Of a stretch of DNA of 50,815 nucleotides, positions 33,490 through 42,185 are shown in pieces. How positions within the stretch are numbered: position 1 is the stretch's first letter; each line of letters opens with the position of its first letter. Under the pieces are notes generated by a model. The model was not told where the DNA came from, ran no database searches, and saw nothing but the letters and a program-made list of their open reading frames with translations. Source of the stretch: an uncultured Eubacteriales bacterium (GTDB lineage Bacteria > Bacillota > Clostridia > Peptostreptococcales > Anaerovoracaceae); contig CASEEM010000033.1 in the NCBI GenBank assembly GCA_949286985.1, positions 1 to 50,815 of the forward strand, given 5' to 3'. Made by a program: the position numbers and the translations under genes.

Positions 33490-35463
33490 ATGTCTGAGAA
33501 GAATATCGTACGCAAGGTACTGGAAGAGAAGCAACAGAAGTACGGATGGCCGGTCGAGACGGAGGAAGCGGCCGAGGCAGCGGAAGCACTCGCTGAGGAT
33601 ATGCTTTCCGAGGAGGAGCCTTCGGAGATGACAGAGGCTTTGGATATCGAGGCGGCTCCGGAGGAACCTGTTTTTGAAGAGGAGTCGGAAGACTCTGCCG
33701 ATTCCGCGGCTGAAGAAGAATCTACGGAAGAGACCGGAGAAGAGTCTGAAGCAGAATCGGAGGAAGAGTCCGAAGAAGAGTCCGAAGAAGAGTCCGAAGC
33801 CGAATCAGAGGAAGAGACTGAAGAAGAATCGAAAGAAGCCGAGTCTCTCGAGCCTTCCGAAGAAGAGCAGGTCGACGAGGCTGCGTCCGACGAGCCTTTC
33901 GAAGAAGAGCAGGTCGACGAGGCTGCGTCCGAAGAGCCTTCCGAAGAAGAGCAGGTCGACGAAGCCGAGCCTGAAGAAGCCGCCGAAGAGGCAGCGGAAG
34001 AAGCTGAGATCGAGGAAGACTCGGTTGAAGAAGCGTCGGAAGAGTCTGAATCCGAGGAAGCGTCTGACGCAGAAGTATCAGACGAAGAGCCGGCTTCGGA
34101 GGAGCAGGAGACCGCTCCGGCTGCAGAAGAGAAGAAGCAGAAGAGACGCAAGGCTCTCAAGATCACAATTGCCGTTCTTGCGGTCCTTGTCATCATCGGC
34201 GGTGCCTGGACTTATTATGCTTTCAGCGCTACCACCTTCGCGAACCGCGTTGCGATCAACGGAACGGATGTCTCCGGCATGGATACGAAGGAAGCGGCGG
34301 CCGCATTGACTGAAACGATGAATGACCTCTCCGTCACTATTGACGATACAGAGAAGGAGATTCATACGGCCTTTGCCTTCGATAATGAATCCTCTCTCAA
34401 GGATCTGATGCGCAAGTCGACCGCAGATCCGCGCCATTTCTTCACGACGGTCGATTATGACATGGGAATGAACGTGGCGGACGGTATCGAAGCGAGTGCC
34501 AAGGTTCTCGCCAAGAATTTCCCGGATGCCAGCGGAACGGTTCTCACGAGCAATGCGAGAATCGATTACGATAAGATGGTAATCATCCCGGAGAAGCAGG
34601 GCAAGAGCACGAATTATATCAAGATCGCGGAAGAGATCGGCGACGGCCTCGGCAAGAGCCCGGCCGAGAAGGAATTCACCTTTAAGCGTGCCGATTATAT
34701 CGAGACGCCGACCGTCAAGGCGGCCGATCTCGAGGAAGAGCTTGCTTTCGCGAAGGAATATCTCACGAAGCCGTTCTATGTCAACAATCCTCGCGGCATG
34801 CTCCTGAAGCTGAAGCCGGCGCAGCTGGCGGAGATCGTTCTATACAGTGAGGACGGGCCGAAATACAGCCTCGAGGGCGCCGAGAAGGTCGTCAAAGAGC
34901 TCAAGGCCAATTACGGCGCACCGGTCATGACGGTCCAGACGACGGTCGGTGAAAAGGAATTGAACAACTATGTCATCAGCGGAGAGATCAACGAGAAGGA
35001 ATCCGCGAATGCCATCTATAAGGCTCTCAAGAATGGCAAGACCTCCGCGAAGCTTTCCGTCAAGGATCAGACCAGCCAAGATGTCATGAACCAGGTTGAG
35101 ATCAACCTCTCCTCGCAGAATGTCAAATTCGTACGCAACGGCGAGGTCATCTGGTCGGCACCGTGCGTCACGGGCGGACCGGGATACCGTACGCCGACCG
35201 GTATTTTCAATATCAATTACAAGACGATGAACACCGTCCTCAAGGGCAAGAACGCGGACGGCACGGATTATGAATCCCCGGTCCGCTACTGGATGCCGTT
35301 TAACGGCGGTATTGGACTCCACGATGCGGATTGGCGCAGTGCCTTCGGCGGCGGAATTTATATCAATGACGGTTCGCACGGTTGTATCAATTTGCCGCCA
35401 TCCTTAGCCGGCGGACTTTATAACCTCATCAACAGCGGAACACTGGTCTATGTCTACTTCTAA
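33490..35463 (+). CDS. L,D-transpeptidase (YkuD) with long acidic cytoplasmic tail
   Basis: A 657-aa (662 if ATG 33475 is used) type II membrane protein. Residues about 24-213 are a Glu/Ser/Ala-rich, strongly acidic, disordered cytoplasmic tail containing three 14-residue repeats. TM is at about 223-246. An extracellular region resembling the VanW-associated/PG_binding_4 domain follows (GTDVSGMDTKEAAAALTE at about 257-274). The C-terminal YkuD domain (about 530-657) has catalytic GSHGCINLP with Cys632. YkuD enzymes form 3-3 peptidoglycan cross-links resistant to most beta-lactams. Neither start has a good ribosome site. It overlaps a second YkuD gene by 14 nt. Confidence 0.9.
   Translation: MSEKNIVRKVLEEKQQKYGWPVETEEAAEAAEALAEDMLSEEEPSEMTEALDIEAAPEEPVFEEESEDSADSAAEEESTEETGEESEAESEEESEEESEEESEAESEEETEEESKEAESLEPSEEEQVDEAASDEPFEEEQVDEAASEEPSEEEQVDEAEPEEAAEEAAEEAEIEEDSVEEASEESESEEASDAEVSDEEPASEEQETAPAAEEKKQKRRKALKITIAVLAVLVIIGGAWTYYAFSATTFANRVAINGTDVSGMDTKEAAAALTETMNDLSVTIDDTEKEIHTAFAFDNESSLKDLMRKSTADPRHFFTTVDYDMGMNVADGIEASAKVLAKNFPDASGTVLTSNARIDYDKMVIIPEKQGKSTNYIKIAEEIGDGLGKSPAEKEFTFKRADYIETPTVKAADLEEELAFAKEYLTKPFYVNNPRGMLLKLKPAQLAEIVLYSEDGPKYSLEGAEKVVKELKANYGAPVMTVQTTVGEKELNNYVISGEINEKESANAIYKALKNGKTSAKLSVKDQTSQDVMNQVEINLSSQNVKFVRNGEVIWSAPCVTGGPGYRTPTGIFNINYKTMNTVLKGKNADGTDYESPVRYWMPFNGGIGLHDADWRSAFGGGIYINDGSHGCINLPPSLAGGLYNLINSGTLVYVYF
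33850..33975 (+). repeat. Three tandem 42-bp repeats inside the acidic tail
   Basis: Copies begin at 33850, 33892 and 33934, each coding EP(S/F)EEEQVDEA plus three or four residues. The first two are almost identical over the whole unit, so the copy number may vary between strains. The 33730-33840 stretch before it is a shorter GAAGAGTCC-type repeat coding (E/S)-rich sequence. Confidence 0.85.
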
Positions 35464-36427
35464 GCGTAAGGGATTACATCATGTCATCTATGTGTTTCAT
35501 CGCTTGCTGAAACATCGAAGAGGTCGCATTCTCGTGGGTGCGACCTTTTTTTCCTTATGCATTTTAATCGCCATTCTGACAATCTATGTGACGGCGGACA
35601 CCTTCCCGAAGCACGTGACCGTGAACGGCGTTGACGTTTCGGAAATGACGGCGGAGGAAGCATGGCGAGCGATTACCGAAGACACGAACCGCCTGACCGT
35701 CGCGATCGGCGACAGGGAGGAGGCCGTCGAGTCCGGTTATAAATTCGAGGAGACCGACAAGCTTCGCGGGATGATTCGCAAGACGACCGTGAATCCGCTT
35801 CATCTCTTCCGGCGCGGGACGGAATATACCCTCCCGTTGACGATTCAGGACGGGCGAACGAAGACGGCAACGATCCTGAAGCAGGCCTTTGAAGGAACGG
35901 CCGAGCCGAAAGACTTCACCTGGGATTCCGTGGCCTTCTCCATCGCGGATCAGCTCGAAAAGGATCCGTCGCAGCGCCGCTTCACCTTCCCGGGGAGCGA
36001 GGAGGCCAAGAAGGACATCGACCCGAAGGCCGGCGATTATATCGATGTCAGCATCGGGCAGCAGACGGTTACCGTTTATGAAGATTATGAACCGATCCTC
36101 TCGTCTCCGATGGTTTCCGGTTATCCCGAGCTCTCTCCGACCCCGACGGGCACCTATCATATCCTCGAGAAGGAGCGAGATATCACCCTTTACCCGAGTC
36201 ATCCCGATAAGGACGGAAGCAAAGCGGAGCCGGTGCATGTTTCCTACTGGATCCAGTTCACCTCGGACGGCCTTTACGGTTTTCATGACGCCTCCTGGCG
36301 AACGCAGTTCGGCGGGACGATTTATCAGACCGACGGTTCCCACGGCTGCCCGAACCTTCCGACCGCCTTTGCCGCGCAGCTCTATGATGCCGCCGACATC
36401 GGCATGAAGGTCTATATTCATGAATGA
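35450..36427 (+). CDS. Second L,D-transpeptidase (YkuD)
   Basis: A 325-aa paralogue of the upstream protein without the acidic tail. It has a short basic cytoplasmic N-terminus, TM at about 29-51, a shorter copy of the extracellular domain (VNGVDVSEMTAEEAWRAITE), and a YkuD domain with GSHGCPNLP and catalytic Cys300. The ATG lies inside the last codons of the first gene, so synthesis is coupled. Compared with the first copy about 200 residues of the extracellular linker are missing. Together they suggest two L,D-transpeptidases with different reach or localisation. Confidence 0.9.
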   Translation: MSTSKRKGLHHVIYVFHRLLKHRRGRILVGATFFSLCILIAILTIYVTADTFPKHVTVNGVDVSEMTAEEAWRAITEDTNRLTVAIGDREEAVESGYKFEETDKLRGMIRKTTVNPLHLFRRGTEYTLPLTIQDGRTKTATILKQAFEGTAEPKDFTWDSVAFSIADQLEKDPSQRRFTFPGSEEAKKDIDPKAGDYIDVSIGQQTVTVYEDYEPILSSPMVSGYPELSPTPTGTYHILEKERDITLYPSHPDKDGSKAEPVHVSYWIQFTSDGLYGFHDASWRTQFGGTIYQTDGSHGCPNLPTAFAAQLYDAADIGMKVYIHE

Positions 36428-36437
36428 TCTTTAATAA

Positions 36438-36467
36438 AAAACGGCTCCCGCCACGCGGGAGTCGTTT
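36438..36467. terminator. Bidirectional terminator between convergent genes
   Basis: Stem AAACGGCTCCCGC/GCGGGAGTCGTTT with loop CAC. The minus side has a long T-run (from AATAAAAAA on plus), so it serves the minus-strand PHP-purR unit best. Confidence 0.8.
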
Positions 36468-36502
36468 GCTCTATACAGACTTAAGTTCTCATTCGGCGCG
36501 GA

Positions 36503-37330
36503 TTATCGCACCGTGGAGTCGGTATTCTCCGGCCGGAAGGAGGTATAATCCGGCTTGTTCTTCAAGGCCTGCTTAATTCTCATCTTTCGGAACGGATAGA
36601 AGATGGCACCGAGGCTCTGGTTGAAAGCCATAAATCCGTAGATGGAATAAAATGCCTCCTTATGCTTCGATTTGAAGGTCACACCGCGCTCCTTGCCGCC
36701 GGCTTCGATATTGGAGCGCTCCTTGACGGCGCGGATGACATCGTTGTTGCAGCGAATCGGCTGATAGAAATCCGTATAAGCCATGCCGATGTATTTGTGA
36801 TCATGGGAGTCGGAGCCGCCGAAGGACGGCTTGTTATAATCCTCGGCGAGAAGCGTTGCAAGGCGGTTCGATTCATGGGATTCACAGGCATTAAAGGATT
36901 CTACGAAGTCGAAGCGCCGGAGCAGCTCCGGCTTTTCTCGGAGCTTGTTAAAGAACATCGCGCTCGAGGAGCGAACGCCGAACGGGTGCGCCGGACCGAT
37001 GATGCCGCCGTATTCGTGGACGAGCATGAGGAGCGTCATGACGTCCATGCCGCGCATGGTGAGCGCCTCGAGATAGATGCCGTCCGGGAGGATGACGAGG
37101 AAGTGACCGGCGTCGCGCGTGTCATATTCGATGCCGCAAAGGACGGTGAAATCCGGGTCGTCCTCGGGATGCTTCTCGCGCCAGCGAAAGTAGCCGCGAT
37201 AAGAATCATGGTCCGTGACGAGCATCCCGTGATAACCCTTCTCTTTGAGAAGCTTGACATAATCGCGGATCGGCGGCTTCGCATCGATGGAGCCGTACTT
37301 GGTATGACAATGCATATCGAATCGCATCAT
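36503..37330 (-). CDS. PHP-domain phosphoesterase
   Basis: A 275-aa protein with a PHP (polymerase and histidinol phosphatase) metal centre: N-terminal RFDMHCHTKYG (HxH at residues 7 and 9), LVTDHDSY, GIEYDTRDAGHFLVI, IGPAHPFG, and FGGSDSHD supply the metal-binding His/Asp/Glu. Such proteins hydrolyse small phosphoesters (for example nucleoside bisphosphates or histidinol phosphate); the substrate cannot be told. GGAGGTGAT just before ATG 37330 sets the start. It follows purR by 22 nt on the same strand, so the two are probably co-transcribed. Confidence 0.88.
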   Translation of the reverse strand: MMRFDMHCHTKYGSIDAKPPIRDYVKLLKEKGYHGMLVTDHDSYRGYFRWREKHPEDDPDFTVLCGIEYDTRDAGHFLVILPDGIYLEALTMRGMDVMTLLMLVHEYGGIIGPAHPFGVRSSSAMFFNKLREKPELLRRFDFVESFNACESHESNRLATLLAEDYNKPSFGGSDSHDHKYIGMAYTDFYQPIRCNNDVIRAVKERSNIEAGGKERGVTFKSKHKEAFYSIYGFMAFNQSLGAIFYPFRKMRIKQALKNKPDYTSFRPENTDSTVR

Positions 37331-37352
37331 AGAATCACCTCCGTTCGATCTG

Positions 37353-38177
37353 TCACAGGAGAGAGGACGGATTCAAATAATCTGCCGGTCTCGCGGTGAT
37401 GATGCGCCTTTCTTCATCTATGGCATCAAGCCAGAGAATCGGAATATAAGAAGTAATTTTTTTCTTCGCCGGTTCCTTGGAAGCGATGGCAACGCCGGTG
37501 CCGATGACCTCGACGTCGAATTCGGCCAGAATTTCGGCGAGCCCCTTGGAGCTTCCGCCGCCGCGCATGAAATCGTCGATGATGACGGCACGGCCGCCCG
37601 GCTGAACGGCGCGCTTGGCGAGCGACATCTTCTGGATGCGATCGTAGGAGCCGGAGAAGTAGTTGATGCTGACCGTGGAGCCTTCGGAATATTTCGCTTC
37701 GCGTCTTACGATGACGAGGGGAAGCCCCAGCATGAAGGCGACCTGCGAGGCGAGGGCAATGCCCTTCGTCTCGACGGTGACGACATAATCAGCATCTGCG
37801 TGGCGAAAACATCCGGCGAAGTAGAGTGCCATCGGGCGGATGAGCTCGCTGTCATACATGAAGTCGGAGGTATAGAGATATCCGCCGCCGAGGATGCGCT
37901 GCGGATCCTCCGTTCGCCGGATGAGCTCCTGCTGTAAGCGGCGAAAGCCTTCTTCATTAAGCGAAGGAAGGTAACGAATCCCGCCGCCGGTGCCTCGAAG
38001 GGTCTCAATGGTACCGGTTCCAATCTCTTCGATGATCTCGCGAGCTGCGGCCAGGTCTTCGCTGAGGCTGGAGCGGGCAATGTCCAGGGCCGTGCAGAAG
38101 GTCTCGGAGGAATAAGAGACGCCGGGATGGGTAACCAGTTCATGGATCAGATAACCGACGCGCTTGTTCTTCTTCAT
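37353..38177 (-). CDS. purR: Purine operon repressor PurR (B. subtilis type)
   Basis: A 274-aa regulator with an N-terminal winged helix (about 1-74, VGYLIHELVTHPGVSYS) and a phosphoribosyltransferase-fold effector domain. The PRPP loop is VIIDDFMRGGGSSKG (about 198-212). In Bacillus, PurR represses purine genes and is released by PRPP; prs, which makes PRPP, lies 2.3 kb away. A good ribosome site (GGAGG) precedes ATG 38177. No PurR box of the Bacillus type was seen in the purR-murC gap. Confidence 0.96.
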   Translation of the reverse strand: MKKNKRVGYLIHELVTHPGVSYSSETFCTALDIARSSLSEDLAAAREIIEEIGTGTIETLRGTGGGIRYLPSLNEEGFRRLQQELIRRTEDPQRILGGGYLYTSDFMYDSELIRPMALYFAGCFRHADADYVVTVETKGIALASQVAFMLGLPLVIVRREAKYSEGSTVSINYFSGSYDRIQKMSLAKRAVQPGGRAVIIDDFMRGGGSSKGLAEILAEFDVEVIGTGVAIASKEPAKKKITSYIPILWLDAIDEERRIITARPADYLNPSSLL

Positions 38178-38201
38178 AGAGGACCTCCTTCTCTTCTTTT
38201 T

Positions 38202-38229
38202 ATTCTAAAGTCTCCGCCGAAAAAGTCAA
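38202..38229 (-). promoter_or_regulatory. Minus-strand promoter for purR
   Basis: On the minus strand TTGACT, 16-nt spacer, TAGAAT, 24 nt before the purR start. Confidence 0.6.
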
Positions 38230-38266
38230 TTCCTGCCTGTATTCTCGGATTGCGTGAGCCGCATTC

Positions 38267-38295
38267 TTGTATTGAGCAGGTAAATATCATATAAT
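38267..38295 (+). promoter_or_regulatory. Promoter for the murC-glmU operon
   Basis: TTGTAT (38267-38272), 17-nt spacer, TATAAT (38290-38295), 32 nt before the murC start. Confidence 0.7.
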
Positions 38296-38327
38296 TACAT
38301 GATGAATATGATGAGGAGGTAAGTATC

Positions 38328-39704
38328 TTGACGGATATTTCGCAATATAAAAGAATTCATTGTCTCGGCATCGGCGGCGTCGGTCTGTCGGCGATTGCAG
38401 AGATTTTGGCAGAACGCGGACATATTGTCAGCGGAACGGATATTCATCCTTCCCCGATCACGGAGCATCTCGAAGAGAAGGGAATCACGATTTTCACGGA
38501 GCATCGTGCGGAGAATGTCGAGACGGTCGATGCTGTCGTCTACTCGGCAGCCATTCCGGAGACGAATCCGGAGATCATCCGTGCGAAGGAACGAGGCATT
38601 GAGATTTTCTCGCGCGCACAGGTTCTCGGCATGCTCATGGATCAATATGAGAACAGCATCGCCGTCTGCGGTACGCACGGCAAGACGACGGTCACTTCGA
38701 TGACCTCGCTCATCCTGCGCAATGCCGATTACAAGCCGACCATTCTCGTCGGCGGCAATGTCGAAGAGATTAAGGGCAATGTAGAGATCGGAAGCGATCA
38801 CAAGTATTTCGTGACGGAGGCCTGCGAATATATGGACAGCTTCCTTTCGCTCCGTCCGTCCATTGCCGTTCTTCTCAATATCGATTCCGATCACCTGGAT
38901 TATTTCAAGGATATCGATCATATCATCCGCTCGTTCCGTCAATTCGTGAAGCAGGTCCGTAAGGGCGGCATCGTCATCGCTTACGGCGAGAACCCGTTCG
39001 TCCGTGATGCGCTCCGTGATATTCCTAATGTCATCACGTACGGATATACGGAGAGCTGCGACTTCTATGCGAACAATATCGTCTTCGATACGAACGGTTT
39101 CCCGGAATTCGATGTATGCCATGAGGGAGAGGTTCTCTGCCATCTCCATCTTGCCGTTCCGGGCGAGCACAATGTCCTCAATTCGCTCGCCGCTTATGTG
39201 ACGACGCGTTATCTCGACGTCAAGGATGAGGTGATCCGGAAGACGCTTCGCAGCTTCCACGGCACACATCGCCGCTTCGATTTCGCCGGCGTCACGAAGG
39301 CGGGCGTACGCATTGTTGATGATTATGCGCACCATCCGACGGAGATCAAGGCGACGCTCCGCGCAGCAAGGAATGTAAAGCATAAGAAGCTTTATACCGT
39401 TTTCCAGCCGCATACGTACACCCGAACGAAGGCGCTCTTCGACGATTTCGTCGATGCCTTTGAAGAGGTCGATACGCTGGTCATCACCGATATCTATGCG
39501 GCAAGAGAGAAGGATATCTACGGTGTTTCGGCATTCCGTCTGGTTCAGGCGATGAAGGAGAAATATCCGGACCGCGACATCAATTATATCGCAGACTTCG
39601 AGGATATCGTCAAATTCCTGGAGAAGCATGCCGAGAAGGATGATATCGTCATCACGATGGGTGCCGGCGATGTCTACAAGGTCGGCCAGATGATGCTGGA
39701 TTAG
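38328..39704 (+). CDS. murC: UDP-N-acetylmuramate--L-alanine ligase MurC
   Basis: A 458-aa Mur ligase that adds L-Ala to UDP-MurNAc, the first peptide step of wall synthesis. N-terminal GIGGVGLSAIAEIL (14-27), ATP loop CGTHGKTTV (114-122), the MurC/Mpl HRRFDFAG segment and DDYAHHPTEIKATL are visible. TTG start at 38328, set by GGAGGT (38315-38320) 7 nt upstream. It lies outside the dcw cluster and heads an operon with the GlmU-like gene, both acting on UDP-amino sugars. Confidence 0.97.
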   Translation: MTDISQYKRIHCLGIGGVGLSAIAEILAERGHIVSGTDIHPSPITEHLEEKGITIFTEHRAENVETVDAVVYSAAIPETNPEIIRAKERGIEIFSRAQVLGMLMDQYENSIAVCGTHGKTTVTSMTSLILRNADYKPTILVGGNVEEIKGNVEIGSDHKYFVTEACEYMDSFLSLRPSIAVLLNIDSDHLDYFKDIDHIIRSFRQFVKQVRKGGIVIAYGENPFVRDALRDIPNVITYGYTESCDFYANNIVFDTNGFPEFDVCHEGEVLCHLHLAVPGEHNVLNSLAAYVTTRYLDVKDEVIRKTLRSFHGTHRRFDFAGVTKAGVRIVDDYAHHPTEIKATLRAARNVKHKKLYTVFQPHTYTRTKALFDDFVDAFEEVDTLVITDIYAAREKDIYGVSAFRLVQAMKEKYPDRDINYIADFEDIVKFLEKHAEKDDIVITMGAGDVYKVGQMMLD

Positions 39705-39732
39705 TGCTCCGCGCAAGATGTGAGGTGAAGGA

Positions 39733-40431
39733 ATGACGATTGAAGAATACAGAGAAAGAGATAAGAAGCGCATTGAAGCGAACATCAAGAGATTGGAAGA
39801 GGGTGTAGACTTCTGCGATATCTATACGGCATTCATCGACGATGAAGTCGTCATCGAGCCGGGAGCCGTCATCGGACAGAATGTCATTCTGAAAGGCAAG
39901 ACGGTCATCCATGCCGGTGCGACCATCGGTCCGTCCTCGGTCCTCCGCGATGCGGAGATCGGCTCCGGCACGGTCGTCGAGGCTTCTCATATCTATGAGA
40001 GCACGGTCGGCGAGAATACGACAGTCGGCCCGTTCGCTTATATCCGTCCGGGCAGCCGTATCGGAAGCGAATGCAAGGTCGGCGACTTTGTCGAAGTCAA
40101 GAATTCGACCTTCGGCGACGGCAGCAAGTCGGCCCATCTCACCTATATCGGAGATGCGGATATCGGCAAGAATGTCAATCTCGGCTGCGGCGTCGTCTTC
40201 GTCAACTTCGACGGAGCGAAGAAGTACCGCTCGACGGTCGGCGATGATTGCTTTATCGGATGCAATTCCAATCTGGTATCGCCGGTTGCGCTCGGCGACG
40301 GTGCCTATATTGCTGCAGGCACGACCGTCACGGAGGATGTGCCGGAGGATGCACTTGCCATCGGCCGTTCGCGTCAGACAACGAAAGAGCACTGGGTCAA
40401 GAAGCGCAAGATTATGCGCAAGGATCAATAA
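39733..40431 (+). CDS. GlmU acetyltransferase half only (glucosamine-1-P N-acetyltransferase)
   Basis: A 232-aa left-handed beta-helix protein matching the C-terminal half of GlmU. All acetyltransferase residues are in register: R105, K123, H135 (catalytic base), Y138, N149, N158 and K164, with the diagnostic VNFDGAKK (157-164). The N-terminal uridylyltransferase (about 230 residues with the LAAGxGTRM loop) is absent. The chain starts with a linker helix (RIEANIKRLEEGVD). ATG 39733 is close after a GAGGTGAAGG site and no upstream open frame continues. It should convert GlcN-1-P to GlcNAc-1-P, so UDP-GlcNAc formation needs another enzyme. It stands at the usual glmU place, just before prs. Confidence 0.85.
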   Translation: MTIEEYRERDKKRIEANIKRLEEGVDFCDIYTAFIDDEVVIEPGAVIGQNVILKGKTVIHAGATIGPSSVLRDAEIGSGTVVEASHIYESTVGENTTVGPFAYIRPGSRIGSECKVGDFVEVKNSTFGDGSKSAHLTYIGDADIGKNVNLGCGVVFVNFDGAKKYRSTVGDDCFIGCNSNLVSPVALGDGAYIAAGTTVTEDVPEDALAIGRSRQTTKEHWVKKRKIMRKDQ

Positions 40432-40449
40432 GTTATCGCTCACTTAACC

Positions 40450-40488
40450 AGTAGTAACGACCCAGCGTCGTGAATAGCAGTCACTACT
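40450..40488 (+). promoter_or_regulatory. Structured leader before prs
   Basis: An outer stem AGTAGT/ACTACT (40450-40455, 40483-40488) encloses ACGAC/GTCGT (40457-40461, 40467-40471). No T-run follows. It may be a leader fold or a chance structure. Confidence 0.3.
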
Positions 40489-40511
40489 CATTAACATTAG
40501 GGAGGCAGACA

Positions 40512-41465
40512 ATGAATAATGGTGTATTTTCCGACCTCAAGATCTTCACATGCAATGCGCATCCGGAATTGGCGGAGGAGATCGCTCAGCTCTTAGGGGT
40601 TAGGCTCGGAAAGTCGACGGTCAGCAAGTTCAGTGACGGTGAGATCAATGTCAGCATTTGGGAGTCGGTTCGTAATGCCGATGTTTACATCGTTCAGCCG
40701 ACGTGCAATCCGGTCAATGACAATCTCATGGAACTTCTCATCATGATTGACGCGCTCAAGCGTGCATCGGCAGGACGCATCAATGCCGTTGTTCCGTATT
40801 ACGGATATGCTCGTCAGGATCGCAAGGCCAAGGCAAGAGATCCGATCACTGCAAAGCTGGTAGCCAATCTCATTCAGGCGGCCGGTGCGGATCGTCTCAT
40901 CTCGATGGATCTCCATGCGAATCAGATTCAGGGTTATTTCGACATTCCGGTCGACCATCTGCTCGGACTTCCGATCCTCTCGGATTACTTCGCACAGAAG
41001 GGACTCGAGGATATCATTGTCGTCTCTCCGGACCACGGCAGCGTCACGAGAGCCCGCAACATGGCAGAGCGTCTCAATGCGCCGATTGCTATTGTCGATA
41101 AGAGAAGACCGGAGCCGAACAAGAGTGAAATCATGAATATCATCGGTGATGTTCGCGGCAAGAATTGCATCCTTCTGGACGACATGATCGATACGGCCGG
41201 AACGATTTGCAACGCGGCGAACGCGCTGAAGCAGCTCGGTGCTAAGGAAGTCTATGCCTGCGCAACGCACGGAGTTCTCTCCGGCGCAGCCATTGAACGC
41301 CTGGAGAACAGCGTCATCAAGGAACTCGTTCTCCTGAACACGGTTCCGATTCCGGAAGAGAAGCGCATCGATAAGATGACCTTCCTCTCGGTCGGACCGA
41401 TTTTCTCGGAGGTTATCACGAGAGTTTATAACGGCGGTTCCATCAGCGAGCTGTTCGATAAATAA
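40512..41465 (+). CDS. prs: Ribose-phosphate pyrophosphokinase
   Basis: A 317-aa class I PRPP synthetase making PRPP from ribose-5-P and ATP for purine, pyrimidine and amino acid synthesis. It has [15 protein letters not shown] at the start, [19 protein letters not shown] (metal/ATP loop), [18 protein letters not shown], and the PRPP loop [15 protein letters not shown] 40512 follows AGGGAGG at about 8 nt. It follows glmU as in Bacillus; a terminator separates it from pth. Confidence 0.98.
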   Translation: MNNGVFSDLKIFTCNAHPELAEEIAQLLGVRLGKSTVSKFSDGEINVSIWESVRNADVYIVQPTCNPVNDNLMELLIMIDALKRASAGRINAVVPYYGYARQDRKAKARDPITAKLVANLIQAAGADRLISMDLHANQIQGYFDIPVDHLLGLPILSDYFAQKGLEDIIVVSPDHGSVTRARNMAERLNAPIAIVDKRRPEPNKSEIMNIIGDVRGKNCILLDDMIDTAGTICNAANALKQLGAKEVYACATHGVLSGAAIERLENSVIKELVLLNTVPIPEEKRIDKMTFLSVGPIFSEVITRVYNGGSISELFDK

Positions 41466-41530
41466 ACAGGGTATTTGCGGAAGGCAGCGGAGTATTCCGT
41501 TGCTTTTCGTTCGCTTAGATGAAGAAAAGT

Positions 41531-41566
41531 ACGCGCGCGGTCGGCGATGCCGGCCGTGTGCGTTTT
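41531..41566 (+). terminator. Terminator after prs
   Basis: GC-rich imperfect stem ACGCGCGCGGTCGGC / GCCGGCCGTGTGCGT with loop GAT, then TTTTT. It lies only 22 nt before the pth start, so pth expression may need read-through. Confidence 0.7.
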
Positions 41567-41588
41567 TCACCGAAAGGGGAGACATCGA

Positions 41589-42185
41589 ATGTATATTATT
41601 GCAGGACTCGGGAACCCGGGCAAAAAGTATGAGAATACGCGTCACAACATGGGATTTCATGCCGTGGACCGGATTGCGGAAGCCCTTCGCATCGATGTGA
41701 ATCGCGGGCGATTCCAGTCCCTGATCGGGGAAGGCGATCTGGACGGCGAGAAGGTGATTCTCTGCAAGCCGCAGACCTTCATGAATCTGAGCGGCAACGC
41801 GCTTCGCGAGATCTGTTCCTTTTATAAGCTGCCGATGAGTCACGTGATTGTCATTTATGACGATATCGATCTGCCGCTCGGACACCTTCGAATCCGCAAG
41901 GCCGGAGGTCCCGGAACGCATAACGGCATGCGTTCCGTCGTTCAGCAGCTCGGGACGGAGGACTTCCCGCGCATTCGTATCGGTGTCGGCGGCAATAAGG
42001 GATCGCTCGTCAATCATGTTATCGGTGCAGTGCCGAAGGAGGAGCGCGTACGTCTGGAAGAGGCCGCGCAGGCTGCGTCCGATGCAGCTCTTGACATCAT
42101 TCGCCTCGGAGCGGACCGCGCGATGAATCTTCATAATACGAAGAAGGAATCCAGGAAGAACGGTGAAAGCAAGGATGAGAAGTAA
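41589..42185 (+). CDS. pth: Peptidyl-tRNA hydrolase
   Basis: A 198-aa enzyme that recycles peptidyl-tRNA dropped from ribosomes. The N-terminus MYIIAGLGNPGKKYENTRHNMGF carries the catalytic His of RHNMGF and Asn of GNPG. KPQTFMNLSG, VIYDDIDLPLG and GGPGTHNGMRSV follow. ATG 41589 has AAAGGGGAG 8 nt upstream. The C-terminal tail is charged and overlaps the mfd start. Confidence 0.97.
   Translation: MYIIAGLGNPGKKYENTRHNMGFHAVDRIAEALRIDVNRGRFQSLIGEGDLDGEKVILCKPQTFMNLSGNALREICSFYKLPMSHVIVIYDDIDLPLGHLRIRKAGGPGTHNGMRSVVQQLGTEDFPRIRIGVGGNKGSLVNHVIGAVPKEERVRLEEAAQAASDAALDIIRLGADRAMNLHNTKKESRKNGESKDEK

Noticed and set aside
33720..33980. Possible CRISPR or intergenic repeat array
   Set aside because: The repeats are in frame and code the acidic tail of the L,D-transpeptidase; spacers and palindromic repeats are absent. 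No CRISPR array was seen anywhere in the window.
36503..36700. PHP protein as DNA polymerase X or histidinol phosphatase
   Set aside because: It has the metal motifs only; no polymerase domain and no histidine-pathway neighbours are present.
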